Source of the DNA: Corallochytrium limacisporum | Taxonomy: Eukaryota > Opisthokonta | DNA length: 40,934 bases | Assembly (NCBI GenBank): GCA_002811645.1 | Contig: PDIP01000051.1 | Location: 212,237-253,170, forward strand | Direction: 5' to 3' | Part shown: positions 8,442 through 16,941 of the stretch, piece by piece | Layout: each line of letters opens with the position of its first letter | How positions within the stretch are numbered: the stretch's first letter is position 1 | Translations under genes and position numbers: made by a program | Notes under the pieces: model-generated | Told to the model about the DNA's origin: nothing | Seen by the model: only the letters and a program-made list of their open reading frames with translations | Database searches by the model: none

Positions 8442-10054
8442 ATAAAAGCGACGTGTGTGGTCCGTTCAACGAAGATCCGTCTCCGCGGATAGCGGTAGTG
8501 GTGGATACCAATGTGCTTCTGAACGCTTTATCTTACGTGCAACTGCTGGAATCGCGTGGGAACACAATAGGAATACCAATTGCTGTCCTCCGGGAGCTGG
8601 ATGGACTGAAGAACTCCTCACTGACGGCAGTCGCAACGTCTTCACGGTCTGCATCGCGTTGGCTCGAGGATACGCACAGGCAGCGCCCGGATGCACTACT
8701 TTGGGAAGGTGGCGAGATGGATACCCTGCCAACTGATGCCAAAGGAGGATCGAATGACGAGCTGATTTTGCGCTTCGCTGAGCGTCTCCACCGACAGTAT
8801 GCGAGATGTGACAAAAACACAGGTAATGAAAGAGATCCATCTGTGAAGGTAAGAAGAGGCATAGCATTATACACGGAGGACCGCAATTTGCGACTGCGGG
8901 CGGTCGCAGCTGGTGTTCCTACGTTCGACAGTGGTACGGTCCTAAGCGGTGTACACCAGTACCTCGACCAGATCAAGAGTGGAGGAGGTACTACCAGCTT
9001 TGACACGGATATGATTGTCGTGACGTCTCCATTGAAAGAGGGTGGAGCAACGGGCAGTGATGTCAGTCTAACCGAGGTATTCTCAATCCTTTTGACGCAA
9101 TTGGAACATACTCTCTCGGACTACGTCGTAGAGAGCATGAAGACAGAGTTTGGAGATCAGTGGAAAGCTGTTAGTGCGGTAAAGACCGATCCGTTCTCGT
9201 GGTTTGGTATTTTGGATATGCTCCAGGCACACTGGCAGACGGTATTTGATGATATTCTACCGCGGTCGACCAAGCACGTCGTGAACACTCTGAAACGGCA
9301 AGATGTCAGAATGATCTTCAGTCGTCTACATCCGACAGAATCCGACATGCTTACCATGGTGGGTTATCTAGGGGACCTGCTGAAACCAATGAAGGGTAGG
9401 AGTGAGGCCATGGCTGGTCGTTTAAACGACGCGCGACACGCGGTAGGGGAGATGGCGCTTGCATTACGCGGGAAACAGTACGACCTTCAAAAGATCACTG
9501 GCGTGGATAGCCATCAAACTACTGATCAAGGTTCCAAGGCACTGGCCTCGTCCTCAGATGCCTCAGGCACACGGAACAGCACAGTTCTAGCCGAATGCCT
9601 GCGGTACTTTCATCAGGACCTCTCTTTGCGGCAAAGTGTTGTGCAGAACCCGGACGAGAGTCCAGCAGTCATGATGGAAGTGCTGCGCGGCTTTGTAGCC
9701 GTGGCGAACAATGCAGAAGGCTTGGATGCACCCACCAGACTGGCAGTGGCCCACGATGCCCTGACCGTGATCACCACCCTCCACAGTGCACTATCCCGAG
9801 GCGACCTTCACCAGTTTGCCAGTCTCATAGCCGAGTTTTTCACATATACTCAACTGGTTATCCTCGACAGCAGTACCACACAACAATTGCAATCGTCGCA
9901 GAACGTACCAATCCTCCCAGCGAGCCAATTCCGGTCGACTATCGAAGCCCAGGTTATTGTGGCGCGCGATGCCGGCGCACTGGCCGCGGTCGAGTCTGAG
10001 CTGTCAGCCCTGGCAAGCCAAGTGCAATCCATTTTGGCAAATGGAGGTTTGTAG
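8438..10054 (+). CDS. SWT1-like PIN-domain endoribonuclease
   Basis: PIN-domain RNase most like Swt1, a nuclear quality-control endonuclease that cuts unprocessed or stalled mRNPs near the nuclear pore. The 538-residue protein has its PIN domain at the N-terminus (about 18-165). All four acidic metal ligands expected of an active PIN fold are visible: Asp23 in VVVDTNVLL, Glu53 in VLRELDGLK, Asp107 in GGSNDELIL and Asp148 in LYTEDRNLR. The remaining 370 residues are helical with no motif I recognise and could correspond to the C-terminal domain of Swt1. Yeast Swt1 has more sequence before its PIN domain, so the layout differs. An upstream TTG extension was rejected in favour of ATG 8438. A poly(A) signal lies 3 bases past the stop. 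Other PIN families (Smg6-like) are possible; active PIN is certain, SWT1 probable. Confidence 0.8.
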   Translation: MNKSDVCGPFNEDPSPRIAVVVDTNVLLNALSYVQLLESRGNTIGIPIAVLRELDGLKNSSLTAVATSSRSASRWLEDTHRQRPDALLWEGGEMDTLPTDAKGGSNDELILRFAERLHRQYARCDKNTGNERDPSVKVRRGIALYTEDRNLRLRAVAAGVPTFDSGTVLSGVHQYLDQIKSGGGTTSFDTDMIVVTSPLKEGGATGSDVSLTEVFSILLTQLEHTLSDYVVESMKTEFGDQWKAVSAVKTDPFSWFGILDMLQAHWQTVFDDILPRSTKHVVNTLKRQDVRMIFSRLHPTESDMLTMVGYLGDLLKPMKGRSEAMAGRLNDARHAVGEMALALRGKQYDLQKITGVDSHQTTDQGSKALASSSDASGTRNSTVLAECLRYFHQDLSLRQSVVQNPDESPAVMMEVLRGFVAVANNAEGLDAPTRLAVAHDALTVITTLHSALSRGDLHQFASLIAEFFTYTQLVILDSSTTQQLQSSQNVPILPASQFRSTIEAQVIVARDAGALAAVESELSALASQVQSILANGGL

Positions 10055-10057
10055 ATG

Positions 10058-10063
10058 AATAAA
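10058..10063 (+). terminator. AATAAA directly after the SWT1-like stop codon
   Basis: Exact AATAAA starting 4 bases after the TAG at 10052-10054. If used, the 3' UTR would be only some 20-30 bases long. Confidence 0.45.
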
Positions 10064-10288
10064 AGATTCACTTTGCTCCTAATAATCGAAAAGGTCCGTA
10101 TATGTTTCCCCGCTCCATATGGTCAAAGGGGAGAGGGAGTCGGATTTTGGCCTCGGGGCCTAACTTTGGGAGTGAGGGAAAAGGAGGAGACACATGCCCG
10201 CAGAAATGCGACCGCGAAGGTCTGCTCAAAATTGCATGTTGCTTGGGGTCTCCCCTGCCGAAGATGTCGGTCTCGTGTGTAAGGGTTC

Positions 10289-10310
10289 GTGTGTGTGTGT
10301 GTGTGTGTGT
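10289..10310. repeat. (GT)11 microsatellite
   Basis: Twenty-two bases of perfect GT dinucleotide repeat in the spacer upstream of MRPS9. Such tracts can adopt Z-DNA and vary in length between strains. Confidence 0.9.
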
Positions 10311-10618
10311 GGTGCAAGGTCTCCAGAATTAATCCGATGTTTCTTATGAACTTTCCTTCGTCCATAACTTTGTTTCGTCGTTCAATCACCCTTGGCTTTC
10401 TTTGCTATGTTTGCGCCTTCTCGGCTTGTAAACTTGATCCCTATTGGTACTTGACGGTTGAATCCGTGGTTGTGGTGATCCAAGGGGACTGGAGAGTCAG
10501 GTTTGTTTTTCTTGTGATCCATATGACAACATAGAGAATGAGGTAACATGGAAGTGCAAGCTATTGCAGAAGCAGTTAGAACAACGTCTTAGGTATTGGT
10601 CGATAGAATTTTGCACCC

Positions 10619-12094
10619 ATGCTCGGACAATTGGCACGTTTGTCGTTGGGTGCCCTACGGACAACTGTCGGCACATTTGCCGCCACCACACCTCAGAATG
10701 GGCGTGTCTGTATTGGGGGTAGTATCAACTACTTTAACCGGAAAACTTGGATTCGGGAGATTCACACTACGTCAAAGCTGCTAGATGAAAGTGAAGATGA
10801 AAAGAAGGACAGTGTACCGTCTCCAAGCGAATCATCAGGTGGTTATTCGACGGATGACAACGCATACATGACCACCGGTGAGGGTGAAGAAGAGGCCACA
10901 GAAGACGTAGACTTTATGGAGGGCGAAGTACCAGTCACATCAAAAGATATCACCGGAGATCATCGAGACGCTCTCGAGCAGCAGCTTGACCGCGTCGCTT
11001 TGAACGAGGACGATCCCGAGATCGCCGATCCTCATGGCTGGGTGTTCGAGACCCCGGAGTGGAAGGAAGCCAACGTGGCTGCCAAATTGTTTGCATTGAA
11101 GTGGATCTACGGCATTCCTAACCCCCGTGAGAAAGATATTGCGCTGATCAATGAAAAACTGCTGCAGAACACTCTGGACTACTTGATTCCGTCACAGCTA
11201 CACAAGATGCCGAAGTTCTACTACGAGGCCAAGCTGGCCGAGGTAGACCCCTACCTCAACCTCGTTGCCGTAGAAGAACGTCCCGCAGAATCTTCCTTCT
11301 ATACCGGAAAAAGTCACTTTTTCGAGACCCTGCTCAACATTGAAGGCCGTATCGCGAAAATGGATAAGGCATATGAAGAGCTCCCAGAGGAAGAGAAACA
11401 GGAGGCGCTCAAAAAGGTCGATCACGGTTACTACCGCCTCCTACCGGAGCACCAAAAACGTCCGCTGAAGTGGAAGCGTCGCGACGAAATGGGTCTTGCC
11501 GTCGGTGGTGATCTCAAGATCCCGGAGTACAACCATCTGATTGACCGTCTCGACACTATGTATCAGCACCTATGCTTCCAGCAAAAGGACCACGAGGTCT
11601 TCATGCGTCCGTTTTTACGTGTGGGCAGCTCTGGTGATGCCGCTGACTTCGGTGAAGAAAAGCCCAAGGGTCAGTACCCTCGGGAACCAAAGCTTAATGA
11701 GGACGGTGTCTCAGCCACTGGCCGTGGTCGCCGTAAGGACGCAGTAGCGATGTGCACAATCCGCCCTGGGAGCGGCCTGATCTTTGTGAACAAGAAGCCC
11801 CTGCCGGAGTATTTCAGCCGTTCTTTGCACCGTAAGAATGTGGTAGAGGCGTTCGACATAACTGGTACCCTTAAGGACTTTGATCTAGAGGTTGAGGTTA
11901 CTGGCGGTGGTCCCACAGGTCAGGCCCAAGCCATTCGTCACGGTATTGCCCGTGCCATGCAGAAGTATGATCCGATTGTCTACCGTCCCTTGGTCCGTAA
12001 GAGTAACTTAATTACGGTTGACAATCGTCAGGTTGAAGCCAAGAAGCCCGGTCGCAAGAAGGCCCGCAAGAAATTCACATGGGTCAAACGTTAA
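10619..12094 (+). CDS. MRPS9: Mitochondrial ribosomal protein uS9m (MRPS9)
   Basis: Small-subunit protein of the mitochondrial ribosome, with its C-terminal tail in the decoding region. The 491-residue protein ends in a complete uS9 domain (about 366-491). It opens with GRGRRKDAVA, contains TGGGPTGQAQAIRHGIARA and ends in the basic tail KKARKKFTWVKR. The N-terminus (MLGQLARLSLGALRTT) is basic and amphipathic, as in a mitochondrial presequence. An acidic linker (about 55-105) and a long helical region (about 120-330) follow, of the kind seen in fungal and animal MRPS9. It is much longer than bacterial S9 (about 130 residues) because of that region. The ATG at 10619 is chosen because it gives the presequence. 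Codon use becomes strongly biased (CGT, AAG, GGT) towards the uS9 domain. A poly(A) signal is at 12193. Confidence 0.95.
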   Translation: MLGQLARLSLGALRTTVGTFAATTPQNGRVCIGGSINYFNRKTWIREIHTTSKLLDESEDEKKDSVPSPSESSGGYSTDDNAYMTTGEGEEEATEDVDFMEGEVPVTSKDITGDHRDALEQQLDRVALNEDDPEIADPHGWVFETPEWKEANVAAKLFALKWIYGIPNPREKDIALINEKLLQNTLDYLIPSQLHKMPKFYYEAKLAEVDPYLNLVAVEERPAESSFYTGKSHFFETLLNIEGRIAKMDKAYEELPEEEKQEALKKVDHGYYRLLPEHQKRPLKWKRRDEMGLAVGGDLKIPEYNHLIDRLDTMYQHLCFQQKDHEVFMRPFLRVGSSGDAADFGEEKPKGQYPREPKLNEDGVSATGRGRRKDAVAMCTIRPGSGLIFVNKKPLPEYFSRSLHRKNVVEAFDITGTLKDFDLEVEVTGGGPTGQAQAIRHGIARAMQKYDPIVYRPLVRKSNLITVDNRQVEAKKPGRKKARKKFTWVKR

Positions 12095-12192
12095 AACAGA
12101 GCGATGCTATCGTCTTGTTCTCTCTGTGGAAACCTGTCGTTCATTCATCTTTTTCATCATGAAAGCCATCCATAACATTTTAGAGCATTGGC

Positions 12193-12198
12193 AATAAA
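12193..12198 (+). terminator. AATAAA polyadenylation signal of MRPS9
   Basis: Exact AATAAA hexamer 99 bases after the MRPS9 stop codon, in AT-rich sequence. Confidence 0.5.
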
Positions 12199-12381
12199 CA
12201 TATTGCGCTAGATAGTATATTTCGATCATGCCCAACTCAATCTTTCATTCGTACGTTTGTCCCCGCCCGCTCTACGCCGGTGAAGCAGATGCCCTACCAC
12301 CCGCGCCCCTGGGCCCAAGTCGGCGGATTCGAATTTCTCTTGACTTTCCACTCGTGCTCGAGGCTTGGGGCCCGTGGAGGT

Positions 12382-12447
12382 GGGGTTACGGGCGGGTGGG
12401 TCTCACGGCGCGTGGTCCGGAAAAGGGTGGGCCCAGGGGGGGGTGGG
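12382..12447 (+). promoter_or_regulatory. Two canonical G-quadruplex motifs upstream of LSG1
   Basis: GGGGTTACGGGCGGGTGGG at 12382-12400 and a second set of four G-runs at 12425-12447 both fit G3+N1-7 x4. They lie about 280-350 bases before the LSG1 start on its coding strand, so they could act in promoter DNA or in a leader RNA. Confidence 0.5.
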
Positions 12448-12727
12448 TCGATCCGTTTCCTGAACGAGGGCGGTCCTGAATGCAGTAGAGCACGGTCCGT
12501 CAGCTGTGTATCATTGTCGTCTTGCGGTGCAGAGATAATGGATCGAATGTAATGGTACTTGTGATTTTACTTCATGAGAAGAATAATTTCGGAGCCATGG
12601 CCACAACCTGTGACCGTATACAATACGAAATTTTCCAGTGCGGCTCTCGGCGGTGCGATCTCGGCAATGGTGAAATAGAAATACCAGACCAGATCTTGTA
12701 GTTTAGGAAATTTTTAGGTCTAACAGC

Positions 12728-14791
12728 ATGCCTAAGAACAAATGGGCAAAGGGTGCCAACCATGGCAGCCTGGGTAAGGCATTGATCAGACAACACCAGA
12801 AGGGTGGAATGGTCATGCGTGACGCGGACGGTTTCGTCCACCATTCAACTGAAATTGAAGACGGAAACTCATGGAATAAGTACCGTAGTGTTACAGAACA
12901 GAATGATTTGGAGGAGTTCTTTACAGATGCACAACTGGCGGGAAGAGATTTTACGGCAGAACGGCAAAATTTCAGGATTGTTCGGCCCGAAGAGTCACAC
13001 ACTGCGTTCCGCACACCAGAACAGCGGCAGCGCATGGAGGCCGCCATGGCAGAGCACATTGGTGCTCTGAAGATTCCCCGACGGCCACAGTGGGATGAAA
13101 GTACCTCTGCTGAACAGTTGCATGAGTGGGAACGGGAAAGCTTCTTGGAATGGCGCCGGGAACTGGCAGAACTGCAGTCAAACGAAAATCTGGAGCTCAC
13201 ACCATTTGAGCGCAACATTGAAGTGTGGCGGCAGCTGTGGCGTGTCGTAGAACGTAGTGATGTTGTTATTCAGATTGTAGATGCACGCAATCCGTTGCAA
13301 TTCCGTTGTCGGGATCTGGAATTGTACGTTAAAGAACATGGTGTTGGAGAGAAAGCCAACCTTCTGCTGGTCAATAAGGCAGATATGCTGACACCAGAGC
13401 AGCGAAAACTGTGGGCTGCGTACTTCCAGAAGAACGCGATTGAATTCGCTTTCTGGAGTGCAGGCCTTGAGGAAGCACGCCAGGCCGCTGCAAAGCGGGA
13501 ACAAGCGTTGGAGGTCGAGAGGGCTGTGGAAGAAGAGGAAGACGAGGATGGCCACGATTCTGAAGACGAGGATGAGGAACAGAAAGCTGTGGGAATAGAC
13601 GAAGCAGAAGGGACTCCTACGGAAGAAGAGCCTGATAGTCACCTCGATGAACAGGACAAAACGATTGAAGAGCTCATGGCCAAGGTCAAGTCCCAGACGC
13701 TCGCCGACCATCCTGATGTTGCCGATGGTGTTGCAAAGGTCAGCGACGAGGACATTAAGATTCTTAGCCGAAAGGAACTGCTCGACTTGCTGTGGATGAA
13801 GTATGGTAAGACTCACCATGGGGATCTAAACGAGGAAGACGATGACCTCGAATCGACCAAGCCAGAGGGTCCGCGCTTCAAGGTTGGTCTTGTCGGATAT
13901 CCAAACGTTGGAAAGAGTTCCACTATCAACGCTCTTGTACAGTACAAGACCGTTGCCGTGTCTTCGACTCCTGGAAAGACCAAACACTTCCAGACCATCG
14001 CTCTGAAAGAAGAGGACATTTTGCTCATCGATTGCCCGGGTCTAGTTTTCCCTAGCTTTAGCTCCACCAAGGCTGACATGGTGGTTGACGGTATCCTGCC
14101 TATTGACCAGCTGCGGGATTCTGTGGGTCCTATCGCTTTGATCTGTGAGCGAATTCCAAAGCATGTGCTGGAGTACAAGTACGGTATTGTGTTGAAGGGC
14201 ACCACAGATGGTGGTGAGGCTGCCACAACGGATGCAGGCATTCAAGCCAAAGAGGACCGTCCGGGACCGCACGATCTTCTACAGAGCTATGCACGCATGC
14301 GTGGCTATATGAGCTCTCATGGCATGCCGGACGAGAGCCGCGGTGCCCGTTACATCCTTAAGGACTACGTGAATGCCCGGCTACTGTTTTGTCATCCGCC
14401 TCCAGGTGTCGACGCCCACAAGTTTAATGAAACAAATGCGGACATCCTGCACGACTTCGGGCCCGCCGCAGGAAAGAAGGAGATCCACACTCCAGACATG
14501 GAGAAGGGATACCACCGGGGACCCCAGAATCGCGCTACACTATTCACTGGTGACCGCGCAGGCCACAAACCACAGTTCCTGAGCAAAGTTGACCGTGATT
14601 TCATGCGCCAAATGTTTGTACAGGCCAAGGGTAAGGCACCGACAACTGCCAAATCGAGCCAGGCACTCCTAGATGATGCCCGTCGCCAGGCCGCCGAAGG
14701 ATTGCAGTCTAAGAAGCATCACAAGAAGAATAAGCGCGGCGAACGCAAACTACGGCGCAAGATGAATGGATCCAACCCCTACGAGTCCTAA
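12728..14791 (+). CDS. LSG1: LSG1, circularly permuted GTPase of 60S ribosome maturation
   Basis: Cytoplasmic GTPase that releases the export adaptor Nmd3 from pre-60S subunits late in ribosome assembly. The 687-residue protein has the family N-terminus (MPKNKWAKGANHGSLGKAL). The GTPase motifs are in permuted order, the hallmark of the YlqF/YawG family: G4 NKAD (216-219), G5 about 240, then G1 GYPNVGKSS (390-398), G2, and G3 DCPG (435-438). A long acidic insertion (about 258-310, Glu/Asp-rich) separates the two halves. A downstream domain with FCHPPPG follows, and the C-terminus is Lys/Arg-rich (KKHHKKNKRGERKLRRK) and likely binds rRNA. The ATG at 12728 gives the conserved start. It is convergent with PIGF, leaving 103 bases between stops. 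Complete, no intron required. Confidence 0.97.
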   Translation: MPKNKWAKGANHGSLGKALIRQHQKGGMVMRDADGFVHHSTEIEDGNSWNKYRSVTEQNDLEEFFTDAQLAGRDFTAERQNFRIVRPEESHTAFRTPEQRQRMEAAMAEHIGALKIPRRPQWDESTSAEQLHEWERESFLEWRRELAELQSNENLELTPFERNIEVWRQLWRVVERSDVVIQIVDARNPLQFRCRDLELYVKEHGVGEKANLLLVNKADMLTPEQRKLWAAYFQKNAIEFAFWSAGLEEARQAAAKREQALEVERAVEEEEDEDGHDSEDEDEEQKAVGIDEAEGTPTEEEPDSHLDEQDKTIEELMAKVKSQTLADHPDVADGVAKVSDEDIKILSRKELLDLLWMKYGKTHHGDLNEEDDDLESTKPEGPRFKVGLVGYPNVGKSSTINALVQYKTVAVSSTPGKTKHFQTIALKEEDILLIDCPGLVFPSFSSTKADMVVDGILPIDQLRDSVGPIALICERIPKHVLEYKYGIVLKGTTDGGEAATTDAGIQAKEDRPGPHDLLQSYARMRGYMSSHGMPDESRGARYILKDYVNARLLFCHPPPGVDAHKFNETNADILHDFGPAAGKKEIHTPDMEKGYHRGPQNRATLFTGDRAGHKPQFLSKVDRDFMRQMFVQAKGKAPTTAKSSQALLDDARRQAAEGLQSKKHHKKNKRGERKLRRKMNGSNPYES

Positions 14792-14894
14792 GAGTAGTGT
14801 CTTGTCTTGCTCTCGATTATCGCCTTTGAATACATAGATAAAATTATAGTACTAATTTTGCAAACTGGAAGACTAATGAGTAGTCAGAGCGTCA

Positions 14895-16040
14895 TTACTG
14901 GCCCGTGTCCACAAAACGCCGGCTCTCGGGCGAGTACCATTGTCGCAGAAGCGGCGCTTCGAGGAGAACCACTGCCAACAGTCCGCCCAGACCACTACCT
15001 AGCACGCAGCCCACGGAATTGGTGATGGGCCATGCTTGCCATGGCCGATCCCAGTCTAGGGGAATTGGTACAGCACCGAGCCATGCGCCGGCTGCAGCGC
15101 CCAGGATTAGGCCTTGGCTCCAGACGAGGAGCATTACCCCATCATCGATGGTAAATGCTGGCGGCATCTCGCGGTCCAAATTTTCAAAGGCGGAAGCCGG
15201 TTCCTTGCCCTTGCGCATTTTCAGGTCCTGCTGCATTGCAAAGCGGCGCCCGCTGAGCATGACCAGCACACCTTGGTAAGTCAGCGGCCCACTGATGAAC
15301 CAAACTGGCCAAGAGCATGCTGCCAATAGAAGTGCCATGCTGGCGGTACGGTCAATCTTTTCTGTGAAGGGCGCACCCATGAGTACAAGAGTGGCATGAC
15401 CTCCTGCCGTGGCCACCAACAGGCCGGGTAAGCCGTACCGAAATATGTGCGAAAGCATGCTCATGCGCTGGTCCGCCGCTTGGTGAGGTGATGACGATGA
15501 TACAGGCGACTTGCTGCGGGCTGTGTTCCCGTTCTTACTCATCTTTGTCATTGAATTGGCCGGTTCGAGGTATAGCACCGCTAGTATAGCATGGCACGCA
15601 GCAACGATGAACGCCAGAATAACTAGGGATACAACCGTCTGGTCCACGATGGTGCGAGTAAACCCAACTGTAGCTACAAAGCAGCCCAGTGCCATGGGCG
15701 CAATGCTCGACGCAAACAAGAGATATCGTCTCCTGGACGAATGCCGCTTGACCAGGGCATTGTTTGGGGCGGATGCTGAATAGTATGCTGCAGGGTTGGG
15801 GCCCCCTCGATTCATCATCATACCCATGCGCTGAAACCGGACAGAACTTGCCATGTCCTCTAGCAAATAGTCGGGCTCCCACTGTGCCTGTTCGGCGGGG
15901 TCGTCCATAAAGTATCCGTGCCCCGATCCGCGTCCGAACGCTAATTTTTTGTCATCGTCGTCCAGATAGACACCGGCATTGTATAGATCGCCGGAAACTG
16001 TTCCTCCAGGCCCGCGACGACGCAGGCTGTGATCTGTCAT
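14895..16040 (-). CDS. GPI11: PIGF/GPI11, GPI-anchor ethanolamine-phosphate transfer subunit
   Basis: ER membrane partner that stabilises the PIGO and PIGG (yeast Gpi13 and Gpi7) ethanolamine-phosphate transferases in GPI-anchor synthesis. The 381-residue protein has six likely membrane segments: about 106-127, 132-157, 203-222, 233-262, 301-325 and 343-361. The family signature PIPLDWDRPWQAWPI is at 326-339. Human PIGF and yeast Gpi11 are about 219 residues. The extra length here is a 100-residue N-terminal extension (Gly/Asp-rich then Arg-rich before the first membrane segment) and a Ser-rich loop (about 165-195). The ATG at 16040 follows the stop of the SCOC-like gene after only 7 bases (AATTCAA), in a different frame. 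This suggests joint transcription. An alternative start further in would shorten the extension but still leave the membrane core intact. Confidence 0.9.
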   Translation of the reverse strand: MTDHSLRRRGPGGTVSGDLYNAGVYLDDDDKKLAFGRGSGHGYFMDDPAEQAQWEPDYLLEDMASSVRFQRMGMMMNRGGPNPAAYYSASAPNNALVKRHSSRRRYLLFASSIAPMALGCFVATVGFTRTIVDQTVVSLVILAFIVAACHAILAVLYLEPANSMTKMSKNGNTARSKSPVSSSSPHQAADQRMSMLSHIFRYGLPGLLVATAGGHATLVLMGAPFTEKIDRTASMALLLAACSWPVWFISGPLTYQGVLVMLSGRRFAMQQDLKMRKGKEPASAFENLDREMPPAFTIDDGVMLLVWSQGLILGAAAGAWLGAVPIPLDWDRPWQAWPITNSVGCVLGSGLGGLLAVVLLEAPLLRQWYSPESRRFVDTGQ

Positions 16041-16047
16041 TTGAATT

Positions 16048-16941
16048 TCACTTCGGCTTTCCTTGAACTTCGTAAAACAGGGGGGAAGCGGTCAGTAGGT
16101 TCAAGGAATACTCAACTAGCACCTTCACCTCTGCGCTTAGTTTCTCGTTCTCGTCACTGAGCTGTCCGAGCTGCGTAGACTTCTCAAAGATCTGATCCTG
16201 AAGTTTCAGGACTTTGGCAATGAGTTTGGCCTTGTCTTGTCCTTCGTCCAGTTCTGCAGGAGACACGTCACCCGATCTGATCTGACGCAGTTGCTTAATA
16301 CGTTCGTGGGCTTTGTTCCGGGCGGCGAGGCTGCGGTGCGGCGAACTAGGTTCACTGCCAGTGCTGTGCACTGAATGAGAAGAATGTTCTAGTGCTCCTA
16401 GATCGATAGGTGCAACCGATCCTGGGACACCGACTTGCGAATCGTCGACTAAGCCCAGTGCTCGTTCCGCAATAAATCGCAGCGGACTAAATTCACCGTC
16501 TGCGTTAGTGTTTACGTCCCAGTCTCCCTCTGAGCTTACCCTTGGTCGGCCCCTCACAGAGGTGTCGTTGACAGCGACCTGTGGCTTAGTGCTTTGCCTT
16601 GGCGAGGTGTAGGTCGATCCCGGGGCACTACGCACGCCCGGTTGGACCTGTAGTTGTGTAACTCGTCGCGGGGACTCCGAATACAGCCGTTGATCCTTTT
16701 GCAGACGTCCAAGGTCAGTCGAGTCCCTGGGTTTGCTACGAGGGCTTGCTTCGTCGTCGTCGCTTTGTGATCCGTCTACTTCGTCGTCACGCAGCTCAAG
16801 GTCCTGGACTAAACCTCCAACGTCGACTTCCTGGTCTACGGACAGTTGTTGTTTCCTCCGGAGATCCTCCTGCTGCTTAGGAATGGTTATTGCGGCGGAA
16901 GCACCCACCGTGTTCGACTTATCGTTCTCATCGATTCCCAT
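16048..16941 (-). CDS. Short coiled-coil protein family member (SCOC/UNC-69-like)
   Basis: The last 62 residues (236-297) match the SCOC/UNC-69 coiled-coil domain. They comprise a heptad helix (KLIAKVLKLQDQI, then LSDENEKLSAEVKVLVEY) and the family end SLNLLTASPLF, corresponding to the LMSASSVF region of animal SCOC. Animal SCOC binds ARL1/FEZ1 at the Golgi and acts in axon transport and autophagy; a Golgi or vesicle role here is inference. The first 235 residues are Ser/Asp/Gln-rich, probably disordered, with likely phosphorylation sites (SPRR, SPRQ) and no membrane segment. Animal SCOC is about 80-160 residues, so this long N-terminus is unusual. The ATG at 16941 is the first in frame. The stop (TGA) lies 7 bases before the PIGF start. 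Divergent from AIDA. Confidence 0.75.
   Translation of the reverse strand: MGIDENDKSNTVGASAAITIPKQQEDLRRKQQLSVDQEVDVGGLVQDLELRDDEVDGSQSDDDEASPRSKPRDSTDLGRLQKDQRLYSESPRRVTQLQVQPGVRSAPGSTYTSPRQSTKPQVAVNDTSVRGRPRVSSEGDWDVNTNADGEFSPLRFIAERALGLVDDSQVGVPGSVAPIDLGALEHSSHSVHSTGSEPSSPHRSLAARNKAHERIKQLRQIRSGDVSPAELDEGQDKAKLIAKVLKLQDQIFEKSTQLGQLSDENEKLSAEVKVLVEYSLNLLTASPLFYEVQGKPK

Larger units (their letters stand above)
10055..10618. other. Spacer between SWT1-like gene and MRPS9
   Basis: A 564-base spacer with the (GT)11 microsatellite at 10289-10310 and no supported gene. Sequence closer to MRPS9 is of ordinary composition, with no clear TATA box. Confidence 0.4.
12095..12727. other. Spacer between MRPS9 and LSG1 with two G-quadruplex motifs
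   Basis: A 633-base spacer. After the MRPS9 poly(A) signal the coding strand becomes very G-rich: four G-tracts with 1-4 base loops at 12382-12400 and again at 12425-12447. From about 12540 to the LSG1 ATG the sequence is ordinary. No gene is supported. Confidence 0.5.

Noticed and set aside
12437-12455. Reverse-strand B-box-like GATCGACCC
   Set aside because: T-stem bases do not pair; sits at the edge of a G-run.
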